This document shows positions 25,801-40,800 of a DNA stretch of 64,000 nt, piece by piece. The translations under genes were made by a program, and so were the position numbers. Position 1 is the stretch's first letter. Every line of letters begins with the position of its first letter. The notes under the pieces are model-generated. The model searched no databases. It saw only the letters and a program-made list of their open reading frames with translations, and was not told the DNA's origin. This DNA is from Gari tellinella (Eukaryota; Mollusca; Bivalvia; Cardiida; Psammobiidae): the NCBI GenBank assembly GCA_922989275.2, contig OV277863.1, positions 46,916,999 to 46,980,998 on the forward strand, read 5' to 3'.

Positions 25801-28800
25801 TTCTTGACGTCTTTTTGTTCATTGATCAACTTAAATAGAAAAAACTATGTCATTTGAAACTGGTTTTGAATCACCCTCTTGCTTTTTTAAACCTGAAAAT
25901 TTGAGTCTGACTTGATCGAATTGTAAACAAAGTTTGTTTGGCTTTAACGGCACAGCAACATAATAATGGTAACCACTGTTCAACCGCCGGACCAAGTCCT
26001 TCGGATGAGACTTTATAAACCGAGGTCCGATGTATGAGTGCTTTACACTTGGCATCTAAAAGAACCAGAGAACTCTTTCGATAATAAGAGTAGGGCATCT
26101 CGCCCTGGTTCTCTGTATCCGCTCCCCTCTCTCTGGGGCATCCAATTAGCCCATAGATGGCAGGAACAGACGTTAACAAACAAATAAACAAACAAACCAC
26201 CAGCCAAGAATCAATTAAATCGTGACATAACTGAATCTTTGCTGTTGTTGAAATAGGATTTTAAGTTGCTTTTTTTTTCATTAACTCTTTAATTTCTAAG
26301 TAATAACGTTTCCTTCAACCGTAACCCATAACTGTTGTCTGCAACTATTTTAAATTTAGAATTTTTCAAGAATTAATTTCAAAATAATGTCAAACAATTG
26401 TGTCAAACAATTTGGCATTTCTTGGCTTCTCATCTGGATTCAAACTCACAGTTTACAACAGTAATCACAAGTTTAAATGCCGCCAGCATGCCAAGAGTTT
26501 AATTCACATGCAATTATTAATTTGTGAATAGTTATATCTTTTTTTCAGAAAACAATAGACTTAAATTTCGCTTTTAATTGATGCAAACCGCAAGAAAAAA
26601 CTATTTGTTTTCAGTTACAATAAAGCTTATATTAAGAAGCCATTCTTTAGTGAAGCATGGATGTATAGTACAACCCCTCTATAACAACCACTAAATTGTG
26701 TAAATGAATTGGTATCTAAGGCATTAGTGGCTGCTTAAAGCAAGGTGACAGTAAAACAGAAAGCTCCTGTAGGAGCTTTCTGTTTTACTGTCACCTTGCT
26801 TTCAGCTGTCATCTTTCTTTCATGCATTATCACTCATTTTTCTGTACTGTGTTTGTAATCACGGCTCCATGGAGATGAAGGGAGGACCAGTATTTTCAAA
26901 AACTAAATACTTTATTTCTGCATTAAAACCCTATGGTATCACTGCTCATTAGAATCCTCTCTTGAAACAATTCAAATGAGTAGTAACACTATAGGATTCG
27001 GTGCTGAACGAATGAGTAAATGTTGGATTTGTTCAGTTTTCTCCCTCTTACATGGAGCCCTACGTACTAGAGAGTCTTTATTGAAGTTTAACCTTCTATA
27101 ATCATGCTGCAGGTGAATTTGTGATGAATATCGCAAACAGTTTGGATCCAGATGACATGCTGAGTAAATCAATGTAACAGCTGGATCCAAACTGTTTTAA
27201 CACTCCATGATATTTTGTAAGAGAAAATTCCTTTTAATCAATTTTGAGAATTGTGCAGATGACAAATAAAAAGTCTGCAGAAGGTTAACCCTTAGCTTGC
27301 CACTCACGACTGTAGCTCCATATGCAAACAGCTTGGATCCGGATGAGACGCCGAGTAACTCGGCGTCTCATCCGGATCCAAGCTGTTTGACACTCGGACA
27401 ACATTTTCAGCAATTTTGAGCAACTTTGAAGCACTTTGAAACTTGAAGCAGACGAGAAATATAGCAGACGACAATTTATTTGGCGGGCTAAGGGTTAACC
27501 TATTACTCCATAAATACCCCTTTTCACGCCTTAATAATTTATTCCTCCACTAAAGACAATAGTTCCTATTTACACAATTATGAATATAAACCATTAGAAA
27601 TATTTACTATATCCTACCAGATGGTAGCTTAAAACAGGCTGAAAGTAAAGCAAAATGTGCCTTCAGGCACCTTCTGCTTTACTTTCAACCTGCTTTAAGA
27701 AGGTATCTGTCTTCAATACCATAAACAGCTTATGAGGTAATGGGTTAATACAGGTAGCAGCTAAATGCAGAAGAAAAAGTAAATCGTCGGTTACGTTCGA
27801 AAAGGACTTATATGCAATTTTGCAAAAAATGGATTTCTCCTATTTTCGTTTATGTATATTTTCCCGCTTCGAATGCAATAATATCGGTATTGATAACCAA
27901 TAAAACAGATGAGATATAGTCACATGAGCATATCTCGTATTTCGATTGGTTCCAATATTTGACCGGTCAAAAAGGTCGTATATGCAGTGAAAAATCGATG
28001 GATACTGATGTTAAACAAGTCGTGTAATTGACATCATAACAAACCCTTAGGGTCTCTCTTCGACTGTAAGTAGCAATTATCTCACGTATTTTGATGCAAT
28101 ATGCAACCATTTGAAATATGAGAGAAAGATGATACATAATTATATTTTTTAATAACTGTAATTTAGATGTTATTCAATATGTGACCGGTCAAAAAGGACA
28201 TAATTATATGCAATGTCACAAGTGACATGAAAAACAGTTTTTTGTGTCTCCTGAAAAGTTGGAATTTGGCATATTCGTCTGATTCGAACAACACCGACGA
28301 AATATAGAACCTTCTGCATTATTACTGTTCAGCATTAAACCACAACATGTCTTAAATATTTACCTGATAGCCTATTTATAGTATTAAAGATAGGTGACTA
28401 CTTAAAGCAGGTTGAAAGTAAAGTAGAATGCGCCTTAGGGCGCATTCTGCTTTACTATCAGCCTGCTTTAAGCTATCATGTGCTATAATATAGAAAATAT
28501 TCCTTATAATACATATTCATTACTGATTAAATTGGAACTATTTTCTTCAGCGGATGAATAATTCATATCCGCTAAAAGTCGCTTCTATACTGCTTATTCA
28601 TCTTCTAACAGTAGAGAAGACACTAGTCTTTCCTGTTTAAACGAAATGAAATGAATGAATAAATAAATGGTGTTTTACGGCCAATCAACACAAAAAGGTC
28701 ATTTAGAGCCGAAAAACGAAATGAAATGCAAAACAATAAAAAGAAAAACTTTTTGGAATTCTGAAGATTTATTTTTGGTCTCAGGTGCAAACAGTTTGGA

Positions 28801-31800
28801 GCCAGATCAGATGCCAGGTAACCCGCACCTGATCTGGCCCCAAAACTCTTTGCCACAAAATTATATGTTTAAGAACAAACCCACTTAATAATTAATGGGA
28901 AAGACTAATTTCTTCTCCAGTGTATGAATGACCATTTAACACAAGCTTGACTGTAATATGAAAATTTGAAATATTACAAAAACTTGTCTTGCTATTCTGT
29001 TTCAAGCATACCATAGCCTTAACCCTTAGCCTGCCACTCACGACTATAGCTTCATATGCAAACAGCTTGGATCCGGATGAGACGCCGAGTAACTCGGCGT
29101 CTCATCCGGATCCAAGCTGTTTGACACTCGGACAACATTTTCAGCAATTTTGAGCAACTTTGAAGCACTTTGAAACTTGAAGCAGACGAGAAATATAGCA
29201 GACGACAATTTATTTGGCGGGCTAAGGGTTAATAGGAGCCTGAAAATTGCAGTTATTATTTTAATTACTGCTAAGAGTTCATTGTTACCAACTTAATTAC
29301 TATTTATTTCCACCAAAAATGCCTTAGTTTGCTCAATCAACTTGTTTGTTTTGGTTTTAAACAACATCATAGCCATTCATAAAATTGTTTGTTTTTGTTT
29401 TTTTAACCAATACCTTTATAAATACTCCTTTTCATACCTTTGTTTTATTAAACAACTGGATGAGATGGATTTTTGTTTATTTTGTTTATTTATTTATTTA
29501 TTATTTTATTATTTGGTGGTAGTGGGGGCAGAAAGTAAAGCAGATTGCACTTTAAGACACATTCTGCTTAACTTTTAACCTGCTTGAAATGGTCACCTAC
29601 TGGTATATTTTAAACAAGAAACAGACTATTGGGAAATTGTTTAAGTCAAGTGATGGGTTAAAAAAGCTGAAAATAAAGCAGAAGTTCCTTAAGTTGTGTT
29701 CTGCTTTATTTTCTGTTTCATCCTGCTCAAAGCAGCATTTTTTTCTTTAGCACTATCAGTTACTCTTCTTTATAATAGTCCTGATACAGTGTAGGATCTG
29801 GTCAGGATCAAAACTGTTTGCCACTTGAGTTCTGTTTCAGTAAATATAACGGACCAAAAAAATTCAAATCGTAATATTTCAACACCATGGACTAAAATAT
29901 ATTCAATACATTTTAAAAACAAGAGGGCGTGAAGGCCCTGATATCGCTCACCTGTTGTACTGAAGCTTGATAGCTTTATCTTACTGTTTCATCAGTTTTA
30001 ATTTAAATCCATTCAAATTTGTAGTAAAGCATGTAAACAATTTTGGAATACAACCTCATAATTCTAGTATGATAGAGTACATCAAGGGCAGATAACTAGA
30101 GCCTAAACAATACTGAAAAGAAGCTTTTTCTAGCATTTCAAAGTATATCAAGGGCAGATAACTATTGCCACAATTGCCACAATGATTAGACTTCAACAAT
30201 AATTGCACTCCTTTGAGAACTTATAGGTATATACTTTGTGTGCAAGTAAAATCAAAATCCATTGAAAACTGTAGTTGCAAAAGTGTAAACGCTGTTCGAT
30301 ATGGCATTTTCAGCAATTCAAGGGCAGACAACTCTTGACCTATAGGTCCGATTTCAACCATAATCAAACTTATTTGAACTCTTATGATCATATACAATCT
30401 GAGCAAGTTTGAAAAAGACCTGATAAAAATTGTGGCCTCTAGAGAGTAAACACCCTTAAATATGACATTTTCAGCAATTCAAAGGTAGATAACTCTCAAC
30501 CTATTGGTCCGATTTCAATCATAATCAAACTCAATCGAACTCTTATGGTCATATACAATCTGAGCAAGTTTGAGATAGATTGGATAAAAATTGTGACCCC
30601 TGGAGATTAAACACCCTTAAATATGACAATTTCAGCATTTCAAAGGTAGATAACTCTCAATCTATTAGTCTGATTTCAACCAAAATCAAACTCATATGAA
30701 CTCTTATGGTTATATACAATCTGAGCATGTTTGAGATAGATTGGATAAAAATTGTGGCCTCTTGAGTGTCAACACCCTTAAATATGACATTTTCAGCAAT
30801 TCAAAGGTAGATTACTCTCAACCTATTGATCAGATTTCAACCATAATCGAAATCATCCGAACTCTTATGGTCATATACAATCTGAGCAAGTTTGAGATAG
30901 ATTTAATAAAAATTGTGGCCTCTAGAGTGTAAACACCCTTAAATATGGCATTTTCAGCAATTCAAATAGCTTGACCTATTAGTCCGATTTCAACCATAAT
31001 CGAACTCATCCGAGCTCTTATGGTAATATACAATTTGAACAAGTTTGAGAAAGATTGGATAAATGTTGAGGCCTCTAGAATGTAAACACTAAAATTGTTG
31101 ACGACGAACGACGCACGACGGACATTCAAGTATTGCAAAAGCTCACCCTGAGCTAGCTCAGGTGAGCTAAAACCAGTGTAGAGCCAGATCAGAGGGCTCC
31201 TATAGGAGCCCTCTGATCAGGGTCTGTACTGTTTTCTATTTTAGACCAGTATTTATTAAACTACCCAGAGTTCCAAGTAGACTGGTTCATATTTTGGTAA
31301 CTAAAAAGATCCACAAGGGAACCTAATAACACATAAGAGTCACTTAGTGTTGAAAGAGTTAATTAGTTGATGCCCATTTTATTGCAGACAACAGTTACTC
31401 AGTGTTAAAAATGGTCTTAGGGAGCTGGGTTAATTGTAGGAACACAAGACTAGTCATACAAACTATGGAACAAACCCCAATACTGTTAAATTGTTACACT
31501 GCCTTAGCCAACACAAACAGCATACACTACCAGTAAACTTGTAGCAGCTCAATCATCCCTGAAATTTTAAATGGGCAATGCCAGTTTCCTATTAGCCCAT
31601 TACCCCATAAATACACCTTTTGTGCCTATAAATTATTCCTCCATTGAAGAAAATACTATGTTTAATGCAGTCATGATTATGCTCCATAAGAAATTATTTG
31701 TATATCAACACATTCTGCTTTACTCTCAACCTGTTTTAAGTGCTCACCTGTCTTCAAAACTAGATACAGGCAATGGGGTTAACCCTTTACCTGATAGCAT

Positions 31801-34800
31801 TGTTTCTAGAATTGAAGATATGTGACTACTTAAAGCAGGTTGAAAGTAAAGCAGAATGCGACCTAAGGCGCATTCTGCTTTACTTTCAGCCTGCTTTAAG
31901 CTATTAACTGCTAGAATAAGGAAAGTATTTAATATGACACATATTCATTACGGTATAATTTGGAACTATTTTCTTCAGCGGATGAATAAAATGAATGTGC
32001 TAAAAGTCGCTTCTATAAGGGAAAGGGTTAAGGGTTAAGTCTAGTCTATTTTTACTAGTGAGGGGTATTTTTTACAATATATAGTAAAATGACAAACAAT
32101 GCGGACCCTGATGAAAAAGCTCCTTTAGGGGTCCTCTGATCAGGTTCTACAATGTTTGCATAGGAAAAGTTTACTATTGACTAGTACAGTGTCTGTAGAT
32201 AACATGTGTATGCCTCACTAGGGATTAAGTAAGCAACCAATTAAACTTACATTATGATACATTTATAATATTAAGGACAGGTGCCAGCTTTTTGTCATAT
32301 ACAAATACAGTATGAAAACAACTATTTATAGCAGAAAACGGACTAGACTTAACTGGAAACTGGATTGGGCATTTGATATTTTCAGGGGTGAAGGTGTAAA
32401 AACAAGTTTAACCCATTACTCCATAGAATAGATACACATTTTATGCATTAAATGATTATGTATTCCTTCACTGAAGGAAATACTTCCAATTTAACCAGTC
32501 ATGAATATGTATCATAAGAATATTTTCTATATTCTAGCAGATGTTAGCTTAAAGCAGGCTGAAAATACATTCTGCTTTACTTTCAATCTGCTTTAAATGT
32601 TAACCTGTCTTCAATACTAGAAAAAGACTATGGAGTATTGGGTTGCCTGTACTTGGTACAATATAATTAGCAATTAAATCATTAGTCTTACAGGTTCATT
32701 TCGAAACTCTCTTGAGACCTCATCCCCATAAACACCTGCTGGGCTGAATGGTGTATCTCTAGGGTGGATGTACTACAACAACAAAACACAACAATAATCA
32801 CATACCAATAAGCAACAACAGTAAAACCTCTCTATTACGGACACTGAAATGTATGCTAATTAATTGTATAAAGAACAGGTGACAGCTGAAAGGAAGGTGA
32901 CAGTTAAACAGAAAGCTCCTAAAGGAGCTTTCTGTTTAACTGTCACCTTCCTTTAAGCAGTCACTTGTTGCAAAACGCCAAATAATTAACAAAATTTAGT
33001 GGTCATAATAGAGAGGTTTTACTGAATATCTCGTGAAGAGAGTCAAGAGAAGAAGAGCCCTTCAGACACTGCCAATTGTGTAGAACCCTGCTCCCTCCCT
33101 ACAACAGACATCGAACAATGATTCCCTCCTTACAACAATGCTTGTCACTGTTCCCCAAACAAGACAATGATGTCCAATCCTTTCATTGCTACAATATCAT
33201 CAGTTTAAAATTGATGTTTGCTGTTTTTTCTAAAAGCTAAATACCCGAAAGTTATCAGATAAAATACATAATGATGATTGGCAAGCAGCTTGAATCCAGA
33301 TCAGATGCTGCGTTACGAGGTGTCTGATCTGGATTCAAGCTGATTGCAAATGTAAGCCTAGTCGTGCTCAACGCTCTAAGGGTGTTAATTTTCCCTCCCT
33401 ATAACAACTCCCTCTGAACAACACACACAATCTTTGGAAAGCTGTGGTTCTACATTGTTTGTAATGTCCATGAGCCCTTATTCTGGTGATGTCTCTCATA
33501 CAGAACATGTTTCATACAACATTCATTTACAGGCTTCATACAGTAGAGAAGGTGTTACTCTTTCCTCCCGTTTAAATTAAACGAAATGCAACTACATTGC
33601 CATGAAATAAGAGAAAAGGGCAGATTATTGAAAATGTTGGGAAATTGATAAGATTTTGGGTGTGGAAAACAGTTTAACCCTTTACCCAATAACCCGTTTA
33701 TAACATTAAATTCAGGTGATCACTTAAAGCAGGTTGAAAGTAAAGCAGAATGTGCCTTAAGGCACATTCTGCTTTACTTTCAGCCTGCTTGAAACTACCA
33801 TCTACTAGGCTATATAAAAATATTTGTTATGGTAACTAAGTGTTCATGGGGGTATAAACTGGAACTATTTTCTTCAGCGGATGACTAAAATGCATGTGCT
33901 AAAAGTCGCTTCTATAAGGGAAAGGGTTAAAGCTAGATCAGATGCTGAGTTACTCCAATTCTGATCTGGTTCCAAACTGTTTGCAACAGACATACATGTT
34001 TTAGAACACAGGTGTTTAATAAGACAGAATAATGTCCTCTCCACTGTACAACATGCATTCACATGCACAATAAATATATATATATATATACTCAGCAATT
34101 TTAAACAGTGTAACCTCTTAAAACTGACTTACACATAGCCTGAAAACCTATCAAATGTGTAACTCTAATATATTTGTCCTTGACAATATATTTTGAATCT
34201 TTCCTAATTTCTAAAAGTCTAAAATAGATCAAGGTCAGGGTCAAACTGTGATATGGGTGAATTGGTAATGGTTCAAGACAACAACTGTCTAGATATCCAA
34301 CCATTCTAGTATGCGACAACTTCTGTTTAATTATCAAAGCATTGTAGTAAGTAGTATTAACACAAGTAAAATATAGATTATAACTAAGATAACCCAAATA
34401 CAGTTCATTTCAAATATTCTAAAACCAAATAAGGTCAAGGGGTGGTTGAGTGGTATCCATGGATTAAGATGTTCCACAAAACTACTCATTATGAAAATCT
34501 TAAACGGTTGACCAAACCAAAGTTAAAATTGTCTCTTTGAGATGACTCTAAAATCAATCACTACACAGGGTTTGGTGTATAAATTATGCAAGTTGTAAGC
34601 ATACCGTGAATTGTGAACATGCTATACAGTGAAACCTCTCTATTACGCCCTATAAAAAGAAGGCTTATTGATAATATTAAAGACAGGTTGGAGCTTAAAG
34701 CAAGGACAGGTTGGAGCTTAAAGCAGGTGAAAGTAAAACAGAAATCTCCTGATTCTGAAGGAGTACAGCTTGGGTCATATCTGACAATGGTCAAGGTCAA

Positions 34801-37800
34801 GGTAATTTAGATGTCAAATATGGTTAATTTAACATTGACCGCAATTCTGAAACAACATGTGATAGAGACTTCATATTAGGTGTGTGTACTCAATGCAAAA
34901 AGCTCTTTAGCTCAGTACAAGTAGGGGTCAGTCCAACAAAGGTCAAGGTCACTTAGATGTCAAAAATGATCAAGTTAACATTGGCAATAACAACATGTGA
35001 TAGAGACTTCATACTTGGCATGAATACTCAAAGGAAGAAGCTCTTGAGCTCAGTACAAGTTTGGTTATGTAAGACGAAGGTCAAGGTCATTTAAGCCCCA
35101 CAGTAGACAAACCAACAAAAACATGTAGTCAAGACAGACAAAGCAATATCTCACTGTTCCTTCTTAATCTATCAGGATAACAAAACACACGAGCCTCAGC
35201 GGTGCTCTTGAAGGAGTTTTCTGTTTTACATTCATCTTGCTTTCAGCAGCCATCTTACCGTAAACACAAAAATTAAAATAATTTAGTAGTTGTACTAGAG
35301 AGGTTTTACTGTATTATATTATACAATTAACAGAAAAAGGGTTAACCCTGGTTTGACTGTATAAACTCCTCCTTTTCCAATGTTACCTTGTATCTACTAT
35401 CTTTCTTTGGCTTTCTCTCTTCTCCTCCTCCTCCTCCTCCATAATAGCCTGGGAATGGGTACATGGGATACCCATAATAACCATTGGCCGGGGGGTGTTC
35501 AAAATGTACCCGATTTTGCTTCTTCCTGATACTCTTGGGCTCAGACCTATTGAGGTCTTCATATCTCTCCTTTAAAGGTGCCCTAGAGTGGGTTCCGGGC
35601 TCACTCCGCCGATGTTGAGGATTGTAGTCATTTTCATCTCTCTGTCTCTGCTTCTGACTCTTGCGTCTTGGAGGTGGGGGTGGGTAGAAGACGGGTATGG
35701 GTGCGGCCATGAAAGGTTGGGGAGGGCCATATGGGTAGGACTGTACAGGGTAGGGGTAGGGCTGGGGCATGTAGGTACCAGGGTCAGCCTCAGACTCATC
35801 ATCACTCTCCTCACCCCAACTGTCATAGTCATCATTCCTGAAAACAAACAAGGTGTACAACGTCACGGTCAAAACATGAATACAATCAAACATGTAGTAA
35901 GCAACAGTAGCCTTTTTCTAGTTGATGTCAGCTTGCCACTTCAAATGGCTACTTCCAGTTTCCAGGATCCCGAACAGATGTGGCGTAATACGGTGTCTGA
36001 TCAGAATCCTATCTGTTTGACACTCTTTTGAAATTTCTTCAGTCATACTGCCTTATTTTGTAACTTTTAAACGACATTGCAAGCATCAAAATTGAAGCAG
36101 ACAACAATGATACGGTGAAGGGGTAAAAATCTCACAAAAAATTGCAGTGAAATGGTTAAACATGGGTAAAACAGACTATTGCAGAACATGCCAAAAGGTC
36201 TGTTCTAAATGAAATGTTAAGTGAGGTTCTGATCAGAATCAATACTATTTTCATTATGTTGTCCCTTTAATCTTGTTTCTGCAGATTTGGCAAAAATATC
36301 ATGAACTTCTGAATTGTAGCAAACTACAAGTAACATGTTCATGCAAACAAAAGGGTTAATAACAGGGACTATTTAACTTTTTCAACACTAAGTAAAACTT
36401 GTAGGTTATGAGGCTCCCTTGTGGGTCATTTTAGTAACCAAATCATGAACCGGTCTACTTGGAATTCTGGTTAGTTTACTAGATACTGCTCTAAATTAGC
36501 AAACAATGTAGACCCTGATCAGAGGGCTCCTCTAGGATCTTTGCCTACACTGTTTGCAAATGTAATGAGTATATTTTAAACAGGTCTATGGTGTTGAAAG
36601 AATTAACATTTTGAACACTGAATAACTGTTGTCTACTTAAAATGTCGTCTGCTGCAAGTTTGTCTTGGCATCATTACATTTACAGAAACAGAGCCTGAAT
36701 GACAAACAGTTTGGATCAAGATCAGGCCCCACTAAACCAGGGTCCTGATCTAGATCCAAACTGTTTGCATTTAGGTCTTCACTTCTAGTTTTCAATGTTG
36801 AAAAGTTTAAACATTTTTGCAAATGTCAGACAGTTTTGACCTAGTCATATATAGTTATCAGACCATCCTAATTAACCCAGATAGGCTACAAATTAATGAC
36901 TTTATCTATGTATATAAATGTATATCTACAATTTTTATCACCCTTTAGAATGTTAAAATTGAGTCTGGTTCAAAACAATTATAGTTCCTCCTTAACCCTT
37001 ATCTCCCTGACACCTCAAATGGACAGTTCCAGTTTTCAATTTAGTCTAGTCCATTTTTGATGATTTAGGGTTGATTTTTACAATATACATGTATGTCAAA
37101 ATGACAAACAGGAGCCCTCTGATCTGGGTCTTCACTGTTTGCATATATAGGACAAGTGTACTCCTCACAGGTATACTATTAGGAAATTAGGCATATATGG
37201 GTGACTAGGGTTCAAAGAGTTAACTAGCAGTGATAACCTAGTATATCACTATATGCAATAGATATAAGATATTTGAAGTAATTCTGTGTTTAAGTCAGAA
37301 AGCTGGTTTAAGTAAAGGGAAAGTCAAGCAGAAAGCTTCTTTTACTTTTAGTCCAGTTCAAAACAATTATAGTTCCTCCCAAAGCTAGCAGTGAAAACTA
37401 CGTTGTATATGCAAGTGATATTTTTATAACATATTTGGTACCTTTGTGTTTAAAACAGATAGCTGGATAAAGTAAGGGAAAGTCAAGCAGAAAGCTTCCT
37501 TTACTTTTAACTTGCTTTAACCCATCACCCGATAGCCTGTTCCTGGTTTTGAAGACAGGTGACCCGATAAAGAAAGTTGAAAGCATAGCAGAAAGGGCTT
37601 TAAGGTACACTCTCCTTTATTTTCAGTCTGCTTTATGCAACCATCTGCTAGGGGATAAAATAATTTTCTCATGCTGCATATTCATGACTGTATAAAGTGG
37701 AACTATTTTCTACAGCAATTTGATCGAGATCTACACTATTTGCATAGGACAAGTGTACTCTTTACTAGTACAGGTACAATGCTAGCGTTTGACACATGTA

Positions 37801-40800
37801 GACATTATAAAGGTTTGATGGGTAAATCAACAAACTGAATGCCAATGTCAATAGTGAACACTATATAGTATAATAATACAGTAAAACCACTAAATAATAA
37901 TGTCAACTATTAGGGTTTTAGAACAGGTGACTGCTTAATTAAAGCAAAGTGACAGTAAAACAGAAAGCTCCTGCAGGAGCTTTCTGTTTTACTGTCACCT
38001 TGCTTAAAGCTTTCACCTGCCTTTTATACAATCAATTAGCCTTCGTTTTAGAGGCCATAGTAGATAGGGTTTACTGTACCTGCATGTTCTCATTGTACTT
38101 AATATTAATGGTGATATGAAAACGGAAGTTCAAAAATTGATAAAGTCAAAGTCTATATTCCTTGAAAACATTGACAATGATAGTATACATTCTTGGTAAG
38201 GCCTGATCAATAAAACTGTCAGAGTTCGATAAAAAAACCCACAAACTATATCAACTTATTAACCCTGAAACTTGGAGTGGGCAGTTCTAGTTTCGAAATA
38301 TATGTACATGTAAGTCTAATCATTTTATGACTACATGACTGTATTATTTATATATTTTATTTCAAAGTTACAAACAGCGCATACTCTGATCTGAGGGCTC
38401 CTATAGTACTCCTCTGATCAGGGTCTACACTGTTTGCATAAGACAAGAGCTTCTTTACAGGTACACTGCTTGTAGAGAATATGTATCATAGAAGCTTTCT
38501 AATTTACTTTCTGCCTGCTTTAAAATCAGTCATCTGTCTTAACCCTTTCCCACATAGCATTATCTCTAGTACTGAATATAGGTGTCCTCTTAAAGCAGGT
38601 TGAAAGTAAAGCAGAATGCGCTTTAAGCGCATTCTGCTTTACTTTCAGCCTGCTTTAAGCTATCATCTGCTAGAATATAGAAAATATTTTGTATTATACA
38701 TATTTATGAATGTATAAATTGGAACTATTTTCTTCAGGGCAAGAATAAACTGAATGCGCTAAAAGTCTATGGGGGGAAGGGTTAAACACTGAAAATAATC
38801 TATCCAGGGAAAGGGTTTAACCAAATACTCCATAGATATGCCTTTCTATGTCTTTAAGTTATTCCTCCACTGAAAATATAGTCCCCCTTTATACAGTCAT
38901 GAATATTCACCCTTAAAAATATGTTCTACATCCTTGCAGATTTTAGTTTAAAGCAGTTTGAGAGCAAAGCAGAAGGTACATTTAGGCAAATTCTGCTTTA
39001 TTTTCAATCTGCTTTAAGTGGTCACTTATCTTCAAATCTAGAAACAGGCTATGGGGATTAACCCATTACCCCATAGCCTGTTTCTAATTTTGGAGACGAT
39101 TGACCATTTAAAAACGGCTTAAAGTAAAGCAGAATGCGCCTTCAGCCTGCTTTAAAGTACCATCTGCTAGGATGTAAAAAATAATTGTTATTATGCAAAT
39201 TTATAACTGTTTATATTGGAACCATTTTCTTCAGTATAGGAACAAATTATGGCATAAAAACGTGTATTTATGGGGTTACAGGTTAAACACTGAAAGCAAG
39301 TTATGAGGGAAAGGGTGTAACTGGCCAATAGCCTAAACAGTCACATCATTCATTGTCAGTAAGCCAGATATAAACACATGTGGACAGTCAGTGATCTTGT
39401 TATCTGCACTACCGACACCCCTTACTGGGCAATAATATTTTTTCCTCTAAATTCTGCCAAAAACCATGTCACAAAAAGCCTTATTCAAACAAGCTGTGTA
39501 GATCTTGTAAAATGTTGTACCACCTTGAAAACAATCATTAAGACTTTGGAAACATGTCGACTGGCCAGTGCAGTGTTTGTGTTAGGTCATTGTAGTACAA
39601 CAGTATATATCAGTAACTGTTAGACCCACAAGGAGTCAAACCTTCATTTAAATAATAATTTTTGCTATGATAGACAGCTTTTACAAGTAAAATCATAGAA
39701 TATATTTTGGTTATACATGTGTATCTGACAGCAATAAATATGTTGTTATTATGTACAGTCAGTAGTGCTGAAACGATTACCCGGGTAACCGTTAACGGTT
39801 ATGAACTGCCGATTAACCGGTTACAAAGTCGGTAACCGGTTACTCGGAAGCCATTTTGTTTAACAATAATGAAGCCCCATATGACGGGAGCTTCAACCTT
39901 CAGATATGTTTACCGTTCACTTGAGGTTGAAATATTTTACTCTATGATATACATGATATTTAAGTTTTAAAATACAGTAGCATGTTGATTGATAAGGGTA
40001 GGGCGTTTCCTGATTTTTGTTAACATGTACACGGAGCTCAATACACAAAACGATGCCGTTAACAAAGTATTTTATGTAAGGAATTCAATATACTTTTCAG
40101 GTGTTCTCAACACTGAATACTCGCTGCATCGTGTCATTTTATTTGAAGATGAGTTAAAGAACCCATATTTCACATGTCTTTACAATAAATGACGATTGAA
40201 CAGTTTTATTTACAACAAACTTGTTTTCGATATATTGTTTCCTTCGCTATTTTGACAGTTTAACTTGACACGCTTACTAACCTTCTGACCTCGAAATATT
40301 CGGTTTGCTTTGGACTTCTACCCTAGTAGCTATATATGACGTTCGCGTAGGGAAAACGTAAACAAGGGTTTCCAGGAATATCCGCATGTCAATTTCAAAT
40401 ATATTTTTAGACCACCCAATCAAAAACGATAAAATAATAAAACCCAGTTAGCTGAATCTACACTTCAACCGGTTTGGAAAGGTTTAAAATAAGACAAGAA
40501 TGGGACCAATTAATATCTATAACACAATGCGGGATTAGTCTTCATATTCGGCCGCGCATAATTATTCCGTGTGTTGGAGTTATTATTATTTTACAAATGA
40601 AACTTATTTAGAGAAGACATCAAATGGCCGCTTTTTAAACGATTTATTGATCAACATAATCATGCAGTATACATGTAAGTTCATTTTATAAGATCAATAG
40701 ATCTACTTCTCTTCTCTTTGCAATTTATGAAGGACCTACGTCGGCATGCATGGTAAAATAGTTCGAAAAAAGTATAACATTCATAAACATTTGGCACCAA

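Noticed and set aside
35572..36031. Plus-strand 147-residue and other minus-strand frames overlapping exon 3
   Set aside because: Shadows of the real minus-strand exon; they do not match splice phases of the neighbours.
39378..39623. 81-residue plus-strand frame between foldback elements
   Set aside because: No known motif, no splice context, and length is within what AT-rich random sequence gives.
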